A model generated the notes under the pieces. It was not told the DNA's origin. It was given only the letters and a program-made list of their open reading frames with translations, and ran no database searches. A stretch of 19,829 nucleotides of DNA, from contig DATAEK010000101.1 of NCBI GenBank assembly GCA_036258055.1, positions 1 to 19,829 of the forward strand. The letters run 5' to 3'. This DNA comes from DATAEK01 sp036258055 (GTDB taxonomy: Bacteria; Acidobacteriota; Vicinamibacteria; Vicinamibacterales; 2-12-FULL-66-21). This document shows positions 1 to 7,281 of the stretch, piece by piece (the stretch's first letter is position 1; each line of letters opens with the position of its first letter). The position numbers and the translations under genes are program-made.

Positions 1-97
1 AAGAGCGGCCGGTTGGTCAATCAGCAGCGCCTGCGGCCCGCGCGAGGCGCGCGCCGCCGAGCGCGAGCGAGCGGGGGTGGGGCCCCGCGAGCATTGA
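1..97 (+). CDS. Possible 3' end of an unidentified protein (partial)
   Basis: Two + strand frames are open from the left edge. One stops at TGA 95-97 and ends in residues VGPREH; the other stops at TGA 121-123. The translation is rich in Ala, Arg and Glu and follows the composition of the GC-rich repeat beneath it, so it may be a real C-terminus that runs into a repeat or only an open frame in GC-rich DNA. No domain can be recognised from about 30 residues. The stretch lies convergent to the beta-barrel gene. Confidence 0.25.
   Translation, partial: RAAGWSISSACGPREARAAERERAGVGPREH
40..97. repeat. GC-rich dispersed repeat, left copy
   Basis: A run of CG/GAGCG units followed by GTGGGGCCCCGCGAGC (77-92). 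Almost the same core, with one extra C, occurs at 18166-18182 inside the HEAT/PQQ gene. The core contains the palindrome GGGGCCCC. Two copies in 20 kb in unrelated contexts suggest a genome-wide dispersed element. Only the core is alike; the flanks differ. Confidence 0.4.
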
Positions 98-115
98 TGA
101 AAGCCGCGCCGTCCG

Positions 116-760
116 TTATTTGAACGCCACGCCGCCGCTCGCGACGACCATCGTCACTTTCGGATAGGCCGGTCGCGTCCCGACCGCGTCCTGCGCGTTG
201 ATCTGATAGAACCGCAGGTCGAGCGAGACGGCGAGGTGCTTTGTCGCGAACCAGCGCGCGCCGCCTCCGTAGTTGAGCGCCTTCACCCGCGGTGCGCTGG
301 CGGTTTCGGGGAGGTCCTCACGCTCGGTGGTGAGACGCGCCCAGCCCAGGCCGCCGCTCAAATAGCTCCAGCCTTCACGCTTGCCGAAATTGAGCGAGAC
401 TTGCGGCGCGACCGACGAGAACTCCGTCCGGACTGTCGGGCCTTTCGGGGCGGTTTCGTTCGCGGGTTCGACGGTCTTGCTCCCGTGGCTCACCACGACC
501 TCACCCCCGAAGCCGAACGTCACGATGCCCTTGTGCCACGGATAGAAGTGCCCGCCGAACGCCAGCCCTAAGCCGTGGCCGGGCAGGTCCGTCGAGGCGA
601 CCTCGAGCGCGGTGGCCACCGTTGGTGTGCTCTTGAAGTTGGGAAACGCCACGCGGGCATCGACCGCCACGATGGGAAGCGTTTCCTTGTCCTGCGCGAT
701 CGCGCAAGGCGCGAAGGCTGCCGCGACGAGCAGCATCGCGAACCCACGTACGAGAATCAT
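116..760 (-). CDS. Outer-membrane beta-barrel protein with signal peptide
   Basis: A 214-residue protein. It starts with a clear signal peptide: MILVRG, a hydrophobic stretch to about residue 20, then an Ala-rich site before the mature DKET. The rest alternates polar and hydrophobic residues with many Gly and aromatics, as in small OmpW/OmpA-type barrels, and ends in a strand-like VVASGGVAFK. The start was placed at 760, not at an upstream ATG (787), because ATG 760-758 overlaps the TGA of the upstream regulator (759-757) as ATGA, the usual sign of translational coupling, and because the signal peptide then begins the protein. Ligand and exact family cannot be given. It is likely co-transcribed with the regulator from the promoter near 1083-1111. 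Confidence 0.75.
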   Translation of the reverse strand: MILVRGFAMLLVAAAFAPCAIAQDKETLPIVAVDARVAFPNFKSTPTVATALEVASTDLPGHGLGLAFGGHFYPWHKGIVTFGFGGEVVVSHGSKTVEPANETAPKGPTVRTEFSSVAPQVSLNFGKREGWSYLSGGLGWARLTTEREDLPETASAPRVKALNYGGGARWFATKHLAVSLDLRFYQINAQDAVGTRPAYPKVTMVVASGGVAFK

Positions 761-1071
761 CCTGCCTGCCTTGCCGATCGAATCCACGGCCGGTTGACCG
801 TGTACTCGGGGGTCGCCGTCCGGGCCTCACGCTGGATCTGCACGAGACGTCGACGCGTCAATGTTCGAATCGCGGCCTGCACGGCACTCTTGGAGAGGCC
901 GGTGGCCTCAGCGATGCTGCGATGGCTCGTCTTGACCGTACGCGATCCGTGCCCCACGGTGCGGTGCCACAGGTGAAGGTACACGAGGAAGGCCGAGGGC
1001 TGACGGTCGTGACCCGTCAGATCACGCATCAGCACGTCCACGACGTAGGCGTCGAGCGCAATCTTCTGCAC
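757..1071 (-). CDS. Small winged-helix (helix-turn-helix) transcriptional regulator
   Basis: A 104-residue protein starting at GTG 1071. Residues about 47-75 hold a typical helix-turn-helix: TSHRSIAEATGLSKSAVQAA, then a helix and a wing (RRRLVQIQRE). It resembles replication-initiator-like or MarR/GntR-type winged helices; no effector domain is present. The gene overlaps the start of the beta-barrel gene by 4 nt (ATGA), so the two probably form an operon and the regulator may control its neighbour. A strong promoter with two CTATAG palindromes lies immediately upstream, which suggests autoregulation. With -10 TATAGT only about 11 nt before the GTG, the 5' leader would be a few nucleotides. 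Confidence 0.8.
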   Translation of the reverse strand: MQKIALDAYVVDVLMRDLTGHDRQPSAFLVYLHLWHRTVGHGSRTVKTSHRSIAEATGLSKSAVQAAIRTLTRRRLVQIQREARTATPEYTVNRPWIRSARQAG

Positions 1072-1081
1072 GGACGTTAAA

Positions 1082-1105
1082 CACTATAGTGCTCAAAGCT
1101 ATAGC
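1082..1105. promoter_or_regulatory. Twin palindromes overlapping the promoter, probable operator
   Basis: CACTATAGTG (1082-1091) and GCTATAGC (1098-1105) are each perfect palindromes that share the core CTATAG, with cores 15 nt apart. One covers the -10 and the other lies in the spacer, so a bound dimer would block RNA polymerase. The encoded winged-helix protein is the natural candidate for the ligand; this is inference. Confidence 0.55.
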
Positions 1106-1111
1106 AGTCAA
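1083..1111 (-). promoter_or_regulatory. Sigma70-type promoter of the regulator / beta-barrel operon
   Basis: Read on the minus strand: -35 TTGACT (1111-1106), a 17-nt spacer, -10 TATAGT (1088-1083). Both hexamers are close to consensus and spacing is ideal. The predicted start of transcription is near 1076, about 5 nt before the GTG at 1071. This is the clearest promoter in the window. Confidence 0.75.
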
Positions 1112-1177
1112 AAACGGGTCGTGGCGGTGCGCAGGACCTGATGAGATCGACGCGCCGAGCCTCCCCGCAAGCGGCGG

Positions 1178-2572
1178 TTACTCCGATCGGCCCGGTGCCG
1201 CAGCGCCGATGATCTCCCGCGCCAGGGAAAGACCGTCGTCCAGCGTTTGCACCCGGCCGTCGAGCTGCTGTTCGTAGATCTGCCGGAGGACCTCGCCGAC
1301 GCGCGGGCCCGCTGTTACCCCGAGCTCGAGGATGTGCCGGCCTTTGACGATGGGCTCTGGTGGCTGATGCTGGACACCGAGCCCGCGCGCTCGCTCCAGG
1401 AACCATTGAATGCCCGAGCAGTCGAAGTTGCCCGTGCGCCCGCGGCAATCCGACTCCGCCACGCGCGCCAGCAGCTCGAGGTCGACCTTCTGCGCGAGAC
1501 GGCGAAACGCGCCATCACCGACCGGCGACGGTGACTTGAAGAACGCGAGCGGCTTCAGATGGTGCGCGACGATGCCCTCGACGTGATGCCGCACGTCGAA
1601 GCCGCCAATCGTGTGCACGTTCAGCCGATCGAGGAGCCGATCGGTCGGCTCGACGCCGGCCTGCTCGTGATCCATCGAACGGACTCGGCCGTCCACGACG
1701 GCCGTCGTCGAGGGTTTGCCCAGATCGTGACAGACCGCGCCGAGCATGACCGTGATCTGCTGCGGCCGCTCGAGATCGTCGATCCGCGTGCGGGCTTCGT
1801 CAATCACCATGAGCGTATGGATCCAGACGTCACCTTCGGGATGCCAGTCAGGCTCCTGCGGACAATCGACGAGCGCCTGCATCTCGGGCAACACACGCGG
1901 CACGACGTCGAGATCGAGGCCCAGCGTGAAGCCGATGGACGGCCGCGGCGCCAGCAGGAGCAGCTTTTCGATCTCGCCCCAGACGCGCTCGGCCGGCAGA
2001 TCGTCGAGCGGGATGCCGCGGCAGAGCGCCCGCGTCGGCCCGTCCATCTCCAGCGCGAACCGCGCGGCGAACTGCATGCCCCGCAGGACGCGCAGGCTGT
2101 CCTCGGTAAACGTGCGCGGATCGACGGCGCGAAGCCGCCGGCGCTCGAGGAGGTCCTTTCGTCCATCGAACGGGTCGAGGTACTCATCAGTCAGCGGATC
2201 CCACGCGATGGCGTTGACGGTGAAATCGCGCCGCCGTGCAGCTTCCTCGACCGGCATGAACGGATCACCGGTGACCTCGAACCCGCGGTGTCCACGCGAG
2301 GTCTTGGACTCTCGACGCGGCAGGCCGACGTCGATGTCATCAATCTTGTAGATCGTGAAGCTCTCGCCGACCGTGTTGACGGTCCCGAACCGGGCCAGAA
2401 CCGCCCGCAGACGATCCGGCGGCAGGCCATACACCTCGAAGTCGACATCTTTGGATTGGTGTCCGAGCAACTGATCCCGAACCCATCCGCCGACGATCAG
2501 CGCGCGCCCTCCATCGTCGCGGACCGCCTCTGCGATCGCGAGCGCCGCAGGCGGCACATCAGGACGCGGCAT
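1178..2572 (-). CDS. cca: CCA-adding tRNA nucleotidyltransferase with HD domain
   Basis: A 464-residue class II tRNA nucleotidyltransferase, which adds or repairs the 3' CCA of tRNA. The N-terminal head has GGWVRD (28-33) followed by DVD (D42, D44, the metal-binding pair) and the RRDFTVNAIA motif (114-123), then the neck and a poly(A)-polymerase-like RNA-binding region (DPRTFTEDSLRVLRGMQFAAR). An HD phosphohydrolase domain follows (H244, H252, H282-D283 in CHDLGKP), as in the multifunctional E. coli-type enzymes. Length fits the family. Its start codon overlaps the 3' end of the short-chain dehydrogenase gene by 14 nt, so the two are likely co-transcribed. Some units of the tRNA array in this window lack an encoded CCA and would need such an enzyme, but it is a housekeeping gene and the link is only functional. 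Confidence 0.92.
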   Translation of the reverse strand: MPRPDVPPAALAIAEAVRDDGGRALIVGGWVRDQLLGHQSKDVDFEVYGLPPDRLRAVLARFGTVNTVGESFTIYKIDDIDVGLPRRESKTSRGHRGFEVTGDPFMPVEEAARRRDFTVNAIAWDPLTDEYLDPFDGRKDLLERRRLRAVDPRTFTEDSLRVLRGMQFAARFALEMDGPTRALCRGIPLDDLPAERVWGEIEKLLLLAPRPSIGFTLGLDLDVVPRVLPEMQALVDCPQEPDWHPEGDVWIHTLMVIDEARTRIDDLERPQQITVMLGAVCHDLGKPSTTAVVDGRVRSMDHEQAGVEPTDRLLDRLNVHTIGGFDVRHHVEGIVAHHLKPLAFFKSPSPVGDGAFRRLAQKVDLELLARVAESDCRGRTGNFDCSGIQWFLERARGLGVQHQPPEPIVKGRHILELGVTAGPRVGEVLRQIYEQQLDGRVQTLDDGLSLAREIIGAAAPGRSE

Positions 2573-3365
2573 GATCGATCACCCGCCGGCGCCCGTACTT
2601 CTGGACCAGCCGGTCGGCAAATCCCGGCGCCACGACGTTGAGCACCGCGAGCGCCCGCGATTTGGCGTGCGGATAGACCTCGGGCCGTGGTCGATGCAGG
2701 CAATCGAGGATGGCTCTGGCGACGCGCTCGACCGGCTGTTTGGGTCCGAGGCCTTCGAGTACGTAGCCGTAGTCGCGCCGCATCGCGGATCGAAATTCGG
2801 TTTCGGTCGAGATCGGCACGACGAGGCTCACGTGAATGTTCGAACCGGCGAACTCCGATCGCAGCGACTCGGCGAAGCCCGCCTGGGCCGCTTTCGTTGC
2901 CGTGTAACCACTCATCAGCGGTATTCCACGCCGGCCCACGATCGAGGACACGATCAGCAAGTGGCCGCGTCCCTGGCGGCGGAACACCGGGAGCGCCGCG
3001 CGCGCACCGTAAAAGGTGCCGAAGAAATTCACGTCCATCATCCGCCGCATGATCTCCGGCGACGTCTCTTCGACGGTCCCGTAGAAGCCGAAGCCCGCGT
3101 TGCAGATCATGATGTCCAGCCCGCCGAACGTCGTCTCGGCTTGCCGAACCAGGCGCTGCACGTCCGGCTCGTTGACGACGTCGATCGAAACCGCCTCGGC
3201 CCGCCCACCAGCCTGTCGGATGCGTGTGACAGCCGCTTCGAGTCGATGCTCACGGCGCGCGCCGAGCACGACCGCGGCCCCCTCGCGCGCCAGACGCTCC
3301 GCGCACGCGAGTCCAATACCTGACGAGGCCCCCGTGATCGCCGCCACGCGGCCCTGAAGGGTCAT
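2559..3365 (-). CDS. Short-chain dehydrogenase/reductase (classical SDR)
   Basis: A 268-residue NAD(P)-dependent oxidoreductase. Landmarks: cofactor-binding TGASSGIG (11-18), NAG (89-91), N113, catalytic S141, Y154 and K158 (YTATK). An Arg-rich stretch after the second strand (GARREHR) favours NADP. The substrate is unknown; the sequence resembles the DltE/YqjQ-like general SDRs. The start was placed at ATG 3365 because the upstream extension to 3422 is low-complexity and crosses the divergent promoter region. A -10-like TATCAT (minus strand, 3379-3374) ends 8 nt before this ATG, so the transcript is probably nearly leaderless. The 3' end overlaps the CCA-enzyme start by 14 nt. Confidence 0.88.
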   Translation of the reverse strand: MTLQGRVAAITGASSGIGLACAERLAREGAAVVLGARREHRLEAAVTRIRQAGGRAEAVSIDVVNEPDVQRLVRQAETTFGGLDIMICNAGFGFYGTVEETSPEIMRRMMDVNFFGTFYGARAALPVFRRQGRGHLLIVSSIVGRRGIPLMSGYTATKAAQAGFAESLRSEFAGSNIHVSLVVPISTETEFRSAMRRDYGYVLEGLGPKQPVERVARAILDCLHRPRPEVYPHAKSRALAVLNVVAPGFADRLVQKYGRRRVIDHAAS

Positions 3366-3373
3366 ATCCGGAC

Positions 3374-3383
3374 ATGATACAGT
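3374..3383. promoter_or_regulatory. Overlapping divergent -10 elements between SDR and M20 peptidase
   Basis: ATGATACAGT carries TATCAT on the minus strand (3379-3374), serving the SDR gene, and TGATACAGT / TACAGT on the + strand (3375-3383), serving the peptidase. The + motif resembles TGATACACT (10815-10823) before transketolase. No clear -35 is seen for either direction. Confidence 0.4.
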
Positions 3384-3410
3384 CCGCTGTCCGCGATCCG
3401 CTGTCCGCGG
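3383..3410 (+). repeat. Tandem 14-bp repeat in the peptidase leader
   Basis: TCCGCTGTCCGCGA (3383-3396) is followed at once by TCCGCTGTCCGCGG (3397-3410), identical at 13 of 14 positions. Each unit contains two GTCCGC-like half-repeats. It lies between the proposed -10 and the ATG at 3425. Confidence 0.7.
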
Positions 3411-3424
3411 ATTCGCTATCACTC

Positions 3425-4564
3425 ATGGATTCTTGCCTGGCGCTCTTGCGCGACCTAGTCGCCATCGACTCCGTCAACCCTGTGCTCGTTCCGGGCGCGG
3501 CGGGTGAGGGGGCCATCGCCGAGGCGATCGCGGCGTACCTCCGCCGTCTCGGGTTCGACGTCGTCGTGCAGGACGCGGCGCCCGGCCGTCCGAACGTCAT
3601 CGGCGTGATCGAGGGACGCGAGCGCGGACGATCGCTGATGTTCTGCGGCCACGTCGACACTGTCGGCGTCGAGGGGATGTCGGCGCCGTTCGATCCGCGT
3701 GAATCGAATGGTCGGCTGTACGGCCGGGGCGCGCAGGACATGAAGGGCGGCGTCGCGGCGATGATCGACGCCGCGCGCGTGGCGGCGACCAACGGCTTTG
3801 CGAAGGGGCGGCTCGTCGTGGCGGCGGTCGTGGACGAGGAGTACGCGAGCATCGGTGCCGACAGCCTGGTGCGGGACTGGCGGGCGGACGGCGCCGTCGT
3901 CACGGAGCCGACCGATCTGCAGATCGGGATCGCGCACAAAGGGTTTGCGTGGATGGAGGTCGAGGCGCGCGGTCGCGCCGCGCATGGCAGCCGTCCGCGG
4001 GAAGGGCGTGATGCCATTCTCCGCATGGGCCGTTTCCTCGGCAGGCTTGAACGGCTCGATCGCGATCTGCAGGCGCGGCCGCCGCATCCGATCCTCGGCA
4101 CCGCCTCGCTCCACGCATCGCTCATCGATGGCGGACGCGAGTTGAGCAGCTATCCCGATGCCTGCCGGCTGCAGCTGGAGCGGCGGACCGTACCCGGCGA
4201 AGGTGTGGCGCCCATCGACGCCGAGGTCTCACGCATCCTCGACGAACTGCGCGCTGAGGATCCCGAGTTCGAGGCGACGTCGCGCCTCACGTTCGCGCGT
4301 CCGCCGTACGAGCTCTCCGCGGATCACGCCCTGCCGCGAGCGCTCGGCGCATCCGCTGCGACACAGGCCCAACCTGCTCCGCTCGTTGGAATGAGCTTCT
4401 GGACCGACGCGGCGGTTCTGGGATCGGCGGGTACGCCATCGGTCCTCTTCGGCCCCGGCGGGGCCGGTCTCCACAGCATCGAAGAGTACGTGAACGTGCG
4501 GGATGTGCTGGCGTGTCGAGACGTGCTGGCGCAGTTGGCGGTGGATTGGTGCGGCGGCCGCTAG
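3425..4564 (+). CDS. M20-family zinc metallopeptidase (ArgE/DapE/carboxypeptidase G2-like)
   Basis: A 379-residue amidohydrolase-type peptidase. Metal and catalytic residues are in order: H76-x-D78 (CGHVDTVG), bridging D105 (GRGAQDMKGG), E138-E139 (VVDEEY), E161 (TEPTD) and a C-terminal His in GAGLHSIEEY. The dimerisation lid begins near residue 175 (GFAWMEVEARGRAAHGSRP). No signal peptide is seen, so it is cytoplasmic. It could deacylate N-acyl amino acids (ArgE/acetylornithine type), desuccinylate (DapE type) or cleave peptides; sequence alone does not decide. The start at 3425 is preferred over an in-frame ATG at 3374 because family similarity begins near it and the region before is repeat sequence. 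It converges on the zinc-ribbon gene. Confidence 0.88.
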   Translation: MDSCLALLRDLVAIDSVNPVLVPGAAGEGAIAEAIAAYLRRLGFDVVVQDAAPGRPNVIGVIEGRERGRSLMFCGHVDTVGVEGMSAPFDPRESNGRLYGRGAQDMKGGVAAMIDAARVAATNGFAKGRLVVAAVVDEEYASIGADSLVRDWRADGAVVTEPTDLQIGIAHKGFAWMEVEARGRAAHGSRPREGRDAILRMGRFLGRLERLDRDLQARPPHPILGTASLHASLIDGGRELSSYPDACRLQLERRTVPGEGVAPIDAEVSRILDELRAEDPEFEATSRLTFARPPYELSADHALPRALGASAATQAQPAPLVGMSFWTDAAVLGSAGTPSVLFGPGGAGLHSIEEYVNVRDVLACRDVLAQLAVDWCGGR

Positions 4565-4613
4565 GTCCTCGCTCTGAAACATCGAGCAGGTCCTCAACGG
4601 CCGCCGGCGTGGA

Positions 4614-4916
4614 TCAGGCGGTCTTGCGAAGGCTGGCGCCCTCAGACGATGCGAGGGCGTGACGTTCCGCGTCGCCCTCGTAGCGGAGGCGTGGCGCGCG
4701 GCCTTCGATCTCCCATCCGGGCGTGTCGTGTCCGCACGACGTGCAGCGCATCATCACGCGATTGCCCTCGAAGTGCATCATCGAGTCGTGACCGCCGATG
4801 CCGCAGAGAACCTGGCCGAGCCGGCCCACCGCGCGCGAAACGAAACCTGACTCCGCAGTCTTCCTCGTACTCGTGACGGCTCGTGCTGCGAGCTGCTGGG
4901 GATAATTCGTGACCAT
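4614..4916 (-). CDS. Small zinc-ribbon-like hypothetical protein
   Basis: A 100-residue protein not assigned to a named family. It has C38-x4-H43 and C58-x2-C61 (RCTSCGHDTPGW), about 15 residues apart, which could hold one zinc. The flanks are basic at the N-terminus (ARAVTSTRKT) and acidic or mixed at the C-terminus. An ATG at 5021 would add 35 residues, but ATG 4916 is chosen because AGGAG sits 5 nt upstream of it. No partner is evident: the gene stands alone, convergent with the M20 peptidase and about 270 nt downstream of the proline dehydrogenase end. Confidence 0.65.
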   Translation of the reverse strand: MVTNYPQQLAARAVTSTRKTAESGFVSRAVGRLGQVLCGIGGHDSMMHFEGNRVMMRCTSCGHDTPGWEIEGRAPRLRYEGDAERHALASSEGASLRKTA

Positions 4917-5181
4917 TGGGGCTCCTGCTGATCTGCCCATATCTAAGACGCCGAAACCCGCCCTCCGTTTCCGGCAAGGCGTCATCCCGCCTCGCCTCGG
5001 GAATATCAAGAGACATGCCACGGCGCTGACAGAATCGACATCTCGAGCTGTGCCAAATAGTTAGAAGAACGGAGGGCAAGTGCCCATAGGCGAGGTGTGT
5101 AGTGGAACCCTCAAGCCATGGGCAACCGGGGTCGGCTTCCATACACCGCGGCAGCCGAAACCACGTCGAAGAGCAGACTTT

Positions 5182-6114
5182 CTATCGTTCCCGCGCCAGA
5201 CTTTTGATCACGAATCCGATATTGGCGGGGCGTTCACCGAGCCGGCGCATGAAGTAGGAGAACCATTCGCGGCCAAACGGCACGTAGACACGGACGCGGA
5301 TCTGGTCCCGCGTCAGCGCCTTCTGCAGGTCGCGCCGGACGCCGTAGAGCATCTGGACTTCGTACCGCTCGGGCGGGATGCCGCGCTCAACGGCGAACGC
5401 TCGGGTGGCGGCGATCATCGCCGGATCGTGCGTCGCAATCGCCGGGTAGACGTTTCCCGCGAGCAGCACTTTCATCAACTCGATGAACGCCGCGTCCACT
5501 TGCGCTTTGGACTGATAGGCGACGCCGCGCGGTTCCTGGTACGCGCCCTTCACGAGACGAACGCGTGCGCCGAGCTCGTTCATGCGCTGCGCGTCCTTCA
5601 TGCTCCGCGGCAGATACGACTGCAGCACCACACCGACGTTGCGATAGCCCTGCTGCCACATGATCTCGACGATGTCGAGCGTGACCTGGGTGTAGGGTGA
5701 ATTCTCCATGTCCACGCGCACGAAGAAGTCGCGGGTGGTCGCGGCATCGAGAATGCGGCGGAGGTTGTCGACGCAGGTCGCCCGGTCGACGGTCAGCCCG
5801 AGCTGCGTCAATTTGACGGAGATGTTCCGTCCGATGCCCGCCTGCGTGATCTGATCGATGATCGCGAGGTAAGCGCGCGTCGCCTGATCCGCTTCCGCCA
5901 TCGTGGACACGCTCTCGCCCAGGTAGTCGAGGGTCTGGGTCATGCCGTCGGCTTCGATGCGGCGCGCGGCGGCGATGGCTTCGTCAACGGTCTCGCCGGC
6001 GATGAAGCGGCGCGCGAAACCGTTCGCATTCATCCCATACCGCGACGCCAGGCGTTTCAGAGGTTGGCTGCCGGCCAGAACGTGGAATAGACCCCTGGAG
6101 AGGCGGTCGATCAT
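5182..6114 (-). CDS. Proline dehydrogenase (monofunctional, FAD-dependent)
   Basis: A 310-residue protein that oxidises L-proline to pyrroline-5-carboxylate, passing electrons to the quinone pool. The family barrel is evident: SVKLTQLG (about 99-106), VRVDMENSPYT, RLVKGAYQEP, ATHDPAMIAA, VQMLYGVRRDL, and the C-terminal signature VRVYVPFGREWFSYFMRRL ending near residue 292, whose Arg pair binds the proline carboxylate. Length matches Thermus-type single-domain enzymes rather than bifunctional PutA; no pyrroline-5-carboxylate dehydrogenase gene is in the window. Its ATG (6114-6112) overlaps the stop of the acyltransferase gene by one base, so translation is coupled to it. Confidence 0.9.
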   Translation of the reverse strand: MIDRLSRGLFHVLAGSQPLKRLASRYGMNANGFARRFIAGETVDEAIAAARRIEADGMTQTLDYLGESVSTMAEADQATRAYLAIIDQITQAGIGRNISVKLTQLGLTVDRATCVDNLRRILDAATTRDFFVRVDMENSPYTQVTLDIVEIMWQQGYRNVGVVLQSYLPRSMKDAQRMNELGARVRLVKGAYQEPRGVAYQSKAQVDAAFIELMKVLLAGNVYPAIATHDPAMIAATRAFAVERGIPPERYEVQMLYGVRRDLQKALTRDQIRVRVYVPFGREWFSYFMRRLGERPANIGFVIKSLARER

Positions 6115-7250
6115 CAGTGGGTCCGCGGCGATCGTCTCGGGGCCGCGAGCAGGTGCTGAAGCGTCCGCGCGTAGTAGCGCAGGACGGTGCGTTCGCGCAC
6201 GCGGTATCGTCCCCCTCGTTCGAGGTGGATGATGTTCCTGGCCGCGAGGAGCTCGGCGCCCTGCTGCACCGCCTCACGTCCGGTCGAGACGCCCATGTTG
6301 CCGCCGGCGGTCCGCACGCTCTCGATGATCGCATCGGCGCGCGCTTCGAGATCGCGCCGGCCGATGGACGGCCGCATGGCGGCCGCGACGATCGCCGTCG
6401 GCAGCACTTTCATGAGGCGCCCGATGTTGTCGCGAATCAGGTGCGCGAGCGTCATCACGTCGCGGCGGGACTCCCCGTCGTGCGCGCTCAGGGAAATCGG
6501 CGACCCGAACGTCACGAACGCGCGGGACTGATAGCCGACGGCGTACCGCACCATTTCCGCGATCTCTCGCGCGAACGGCCGCTGACGGCGCTTGGCGCCC
6601 TGGTGAGCGAGCACGTGATCCTCGAGCACCAGGTCGTAGGCAATCGCCATCGGCACGACCAGCGTGTCTGCGCGCTGCGCCTGCATCGCCGCGTGCAGCA
6701 GTCCCGTCTTGGGCGCCTTGAGCTCACCCGAATAGCTGCGTCCCCCCTCGATGTAGAACATCAGGTCGTGACGGTTGAGGAGCTCCGCGACGTAGGCCTT
6801 CAGCGTGATGAGGTACGCCGGGTCCTTCGTGTTGCGCCGGATCGGAATGGCGCCGGTGACGTGGCGGTGGAGAAGGCCCAGCGGGCCGCCAAACAGGTTG
6901 ATGCCTGCGGCGATGACCGGCGGACGCACGTCGTTGTCGTCGAGCACCAGCGGCTCGACGAGGTAGTCCAGATGACTCCGGTGATTCGAGATGTAGATGG
7001 TGCGGCCGTGCCGGGTCGCATCCTGCGCGATCGTCACGCCTTCTTCGATGCGTTCGATCTTCCGGAGGATAGGGTAGAGGGGATGCTTGAGGGCCCGGTA
7101 GATCGGATACCGCTGGGTGGTGCGGAGCTCGTCGAGATAGGCGTGGATCCGTTCGCGCGCTTCGAGTTCCGTCTGCCCGTGACCGCCCCGGAGGTAGCGC
7201 GCGACGTCCTCGCGTGCCAGCACCGCCTGGCTGATGTCGTCGAGCATCAC
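6114..7250 (-). CDS. PlsB-like glycerol-3-phosphate acyltransferase
   Basis: A 378-residue member of the PlsC/PlsB acyltransferase superfamily. Block I is NHRSHLDY (89-96; H90, D95, the catalytic HX4D). Block III is FYIEGGRSYSG (165-175), followed by KAPKTGLL; block IV is VVPMAIAYD (198-206). The EGGRS-x-x-G form and the PKTG segment are those of PlsB/DHAP acyltransferases rather than PlsC, although the protein is about half the length of E. coli PlsB. A role in acylating glycerol-3-phosphate at the membrane is inferred. GTG 7250 and ATG 7247 are both possible starts. An extended -10 lies 8 nt upstream, so leader sequence is minimal. It is coupled by a 1-nt overlap to proline dehydrogenase. 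Confidence 0.83.
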   Translation of the reverse strand: MMLDDISQAVLAREDVARYLRGGHGQTELEARERIHAYLDELRTTQRYPIYRALKHPLYPILRKIERIEEGVTIAQDATRHGRTIYISNHRSHLDYLVEPLVLDDNDVRPPVIAAGINLFGGPLGLLHRHVTGAIPIRRNTKDPAYLITLKAYVAELLNRHDLMFYIEGGRSYSGELKAPKTGLLHAAMQAQRADTLVVPMAIAYDLVLEDHVLAHQGAKRRQRPFAREIAEMVRYAVGYQSRAFVTFGSPISLSAHDGESRRDVMTLAHLIRDNIGRLMKVLPTAIVAAAMRPSIGRRDLEARADAIIESVRTAGGNMGVSTGREAVQQGAELLAARNIIHLERGGRYRVRERTVLRYYARTLQHLLAAPRRSPRTH

Positions 7251-7257
7251 TGCCCGA

Positions 7258-7266
7258 ACTATATCA
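7258..7266 (-). promoter_or_regulatory. Extended -10 promoter before the acyltransferase gene
   Basis: On the minus strand TGATATAGT (7266-7258) is an extended -10 (TGnTATAGT). A weak -35-like GTGACC lies about 16 nt further upstream, over the isocitrate dehydrogenase stop. The predicted transcript begins 0-4 nt before the GTG/ATG pair at 7250/7247. Confidence 0.5.
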
Positions 7267-7281
7267 GAAAGGCTGCGGCGG

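Noticed and set aside
1559..2641. Long + strand frame opposite the CCA enzyme and SDR
   Set aside because: Antisense shadow in GC-rich DNA; the minus-strand genes have complete catalytic motifs.
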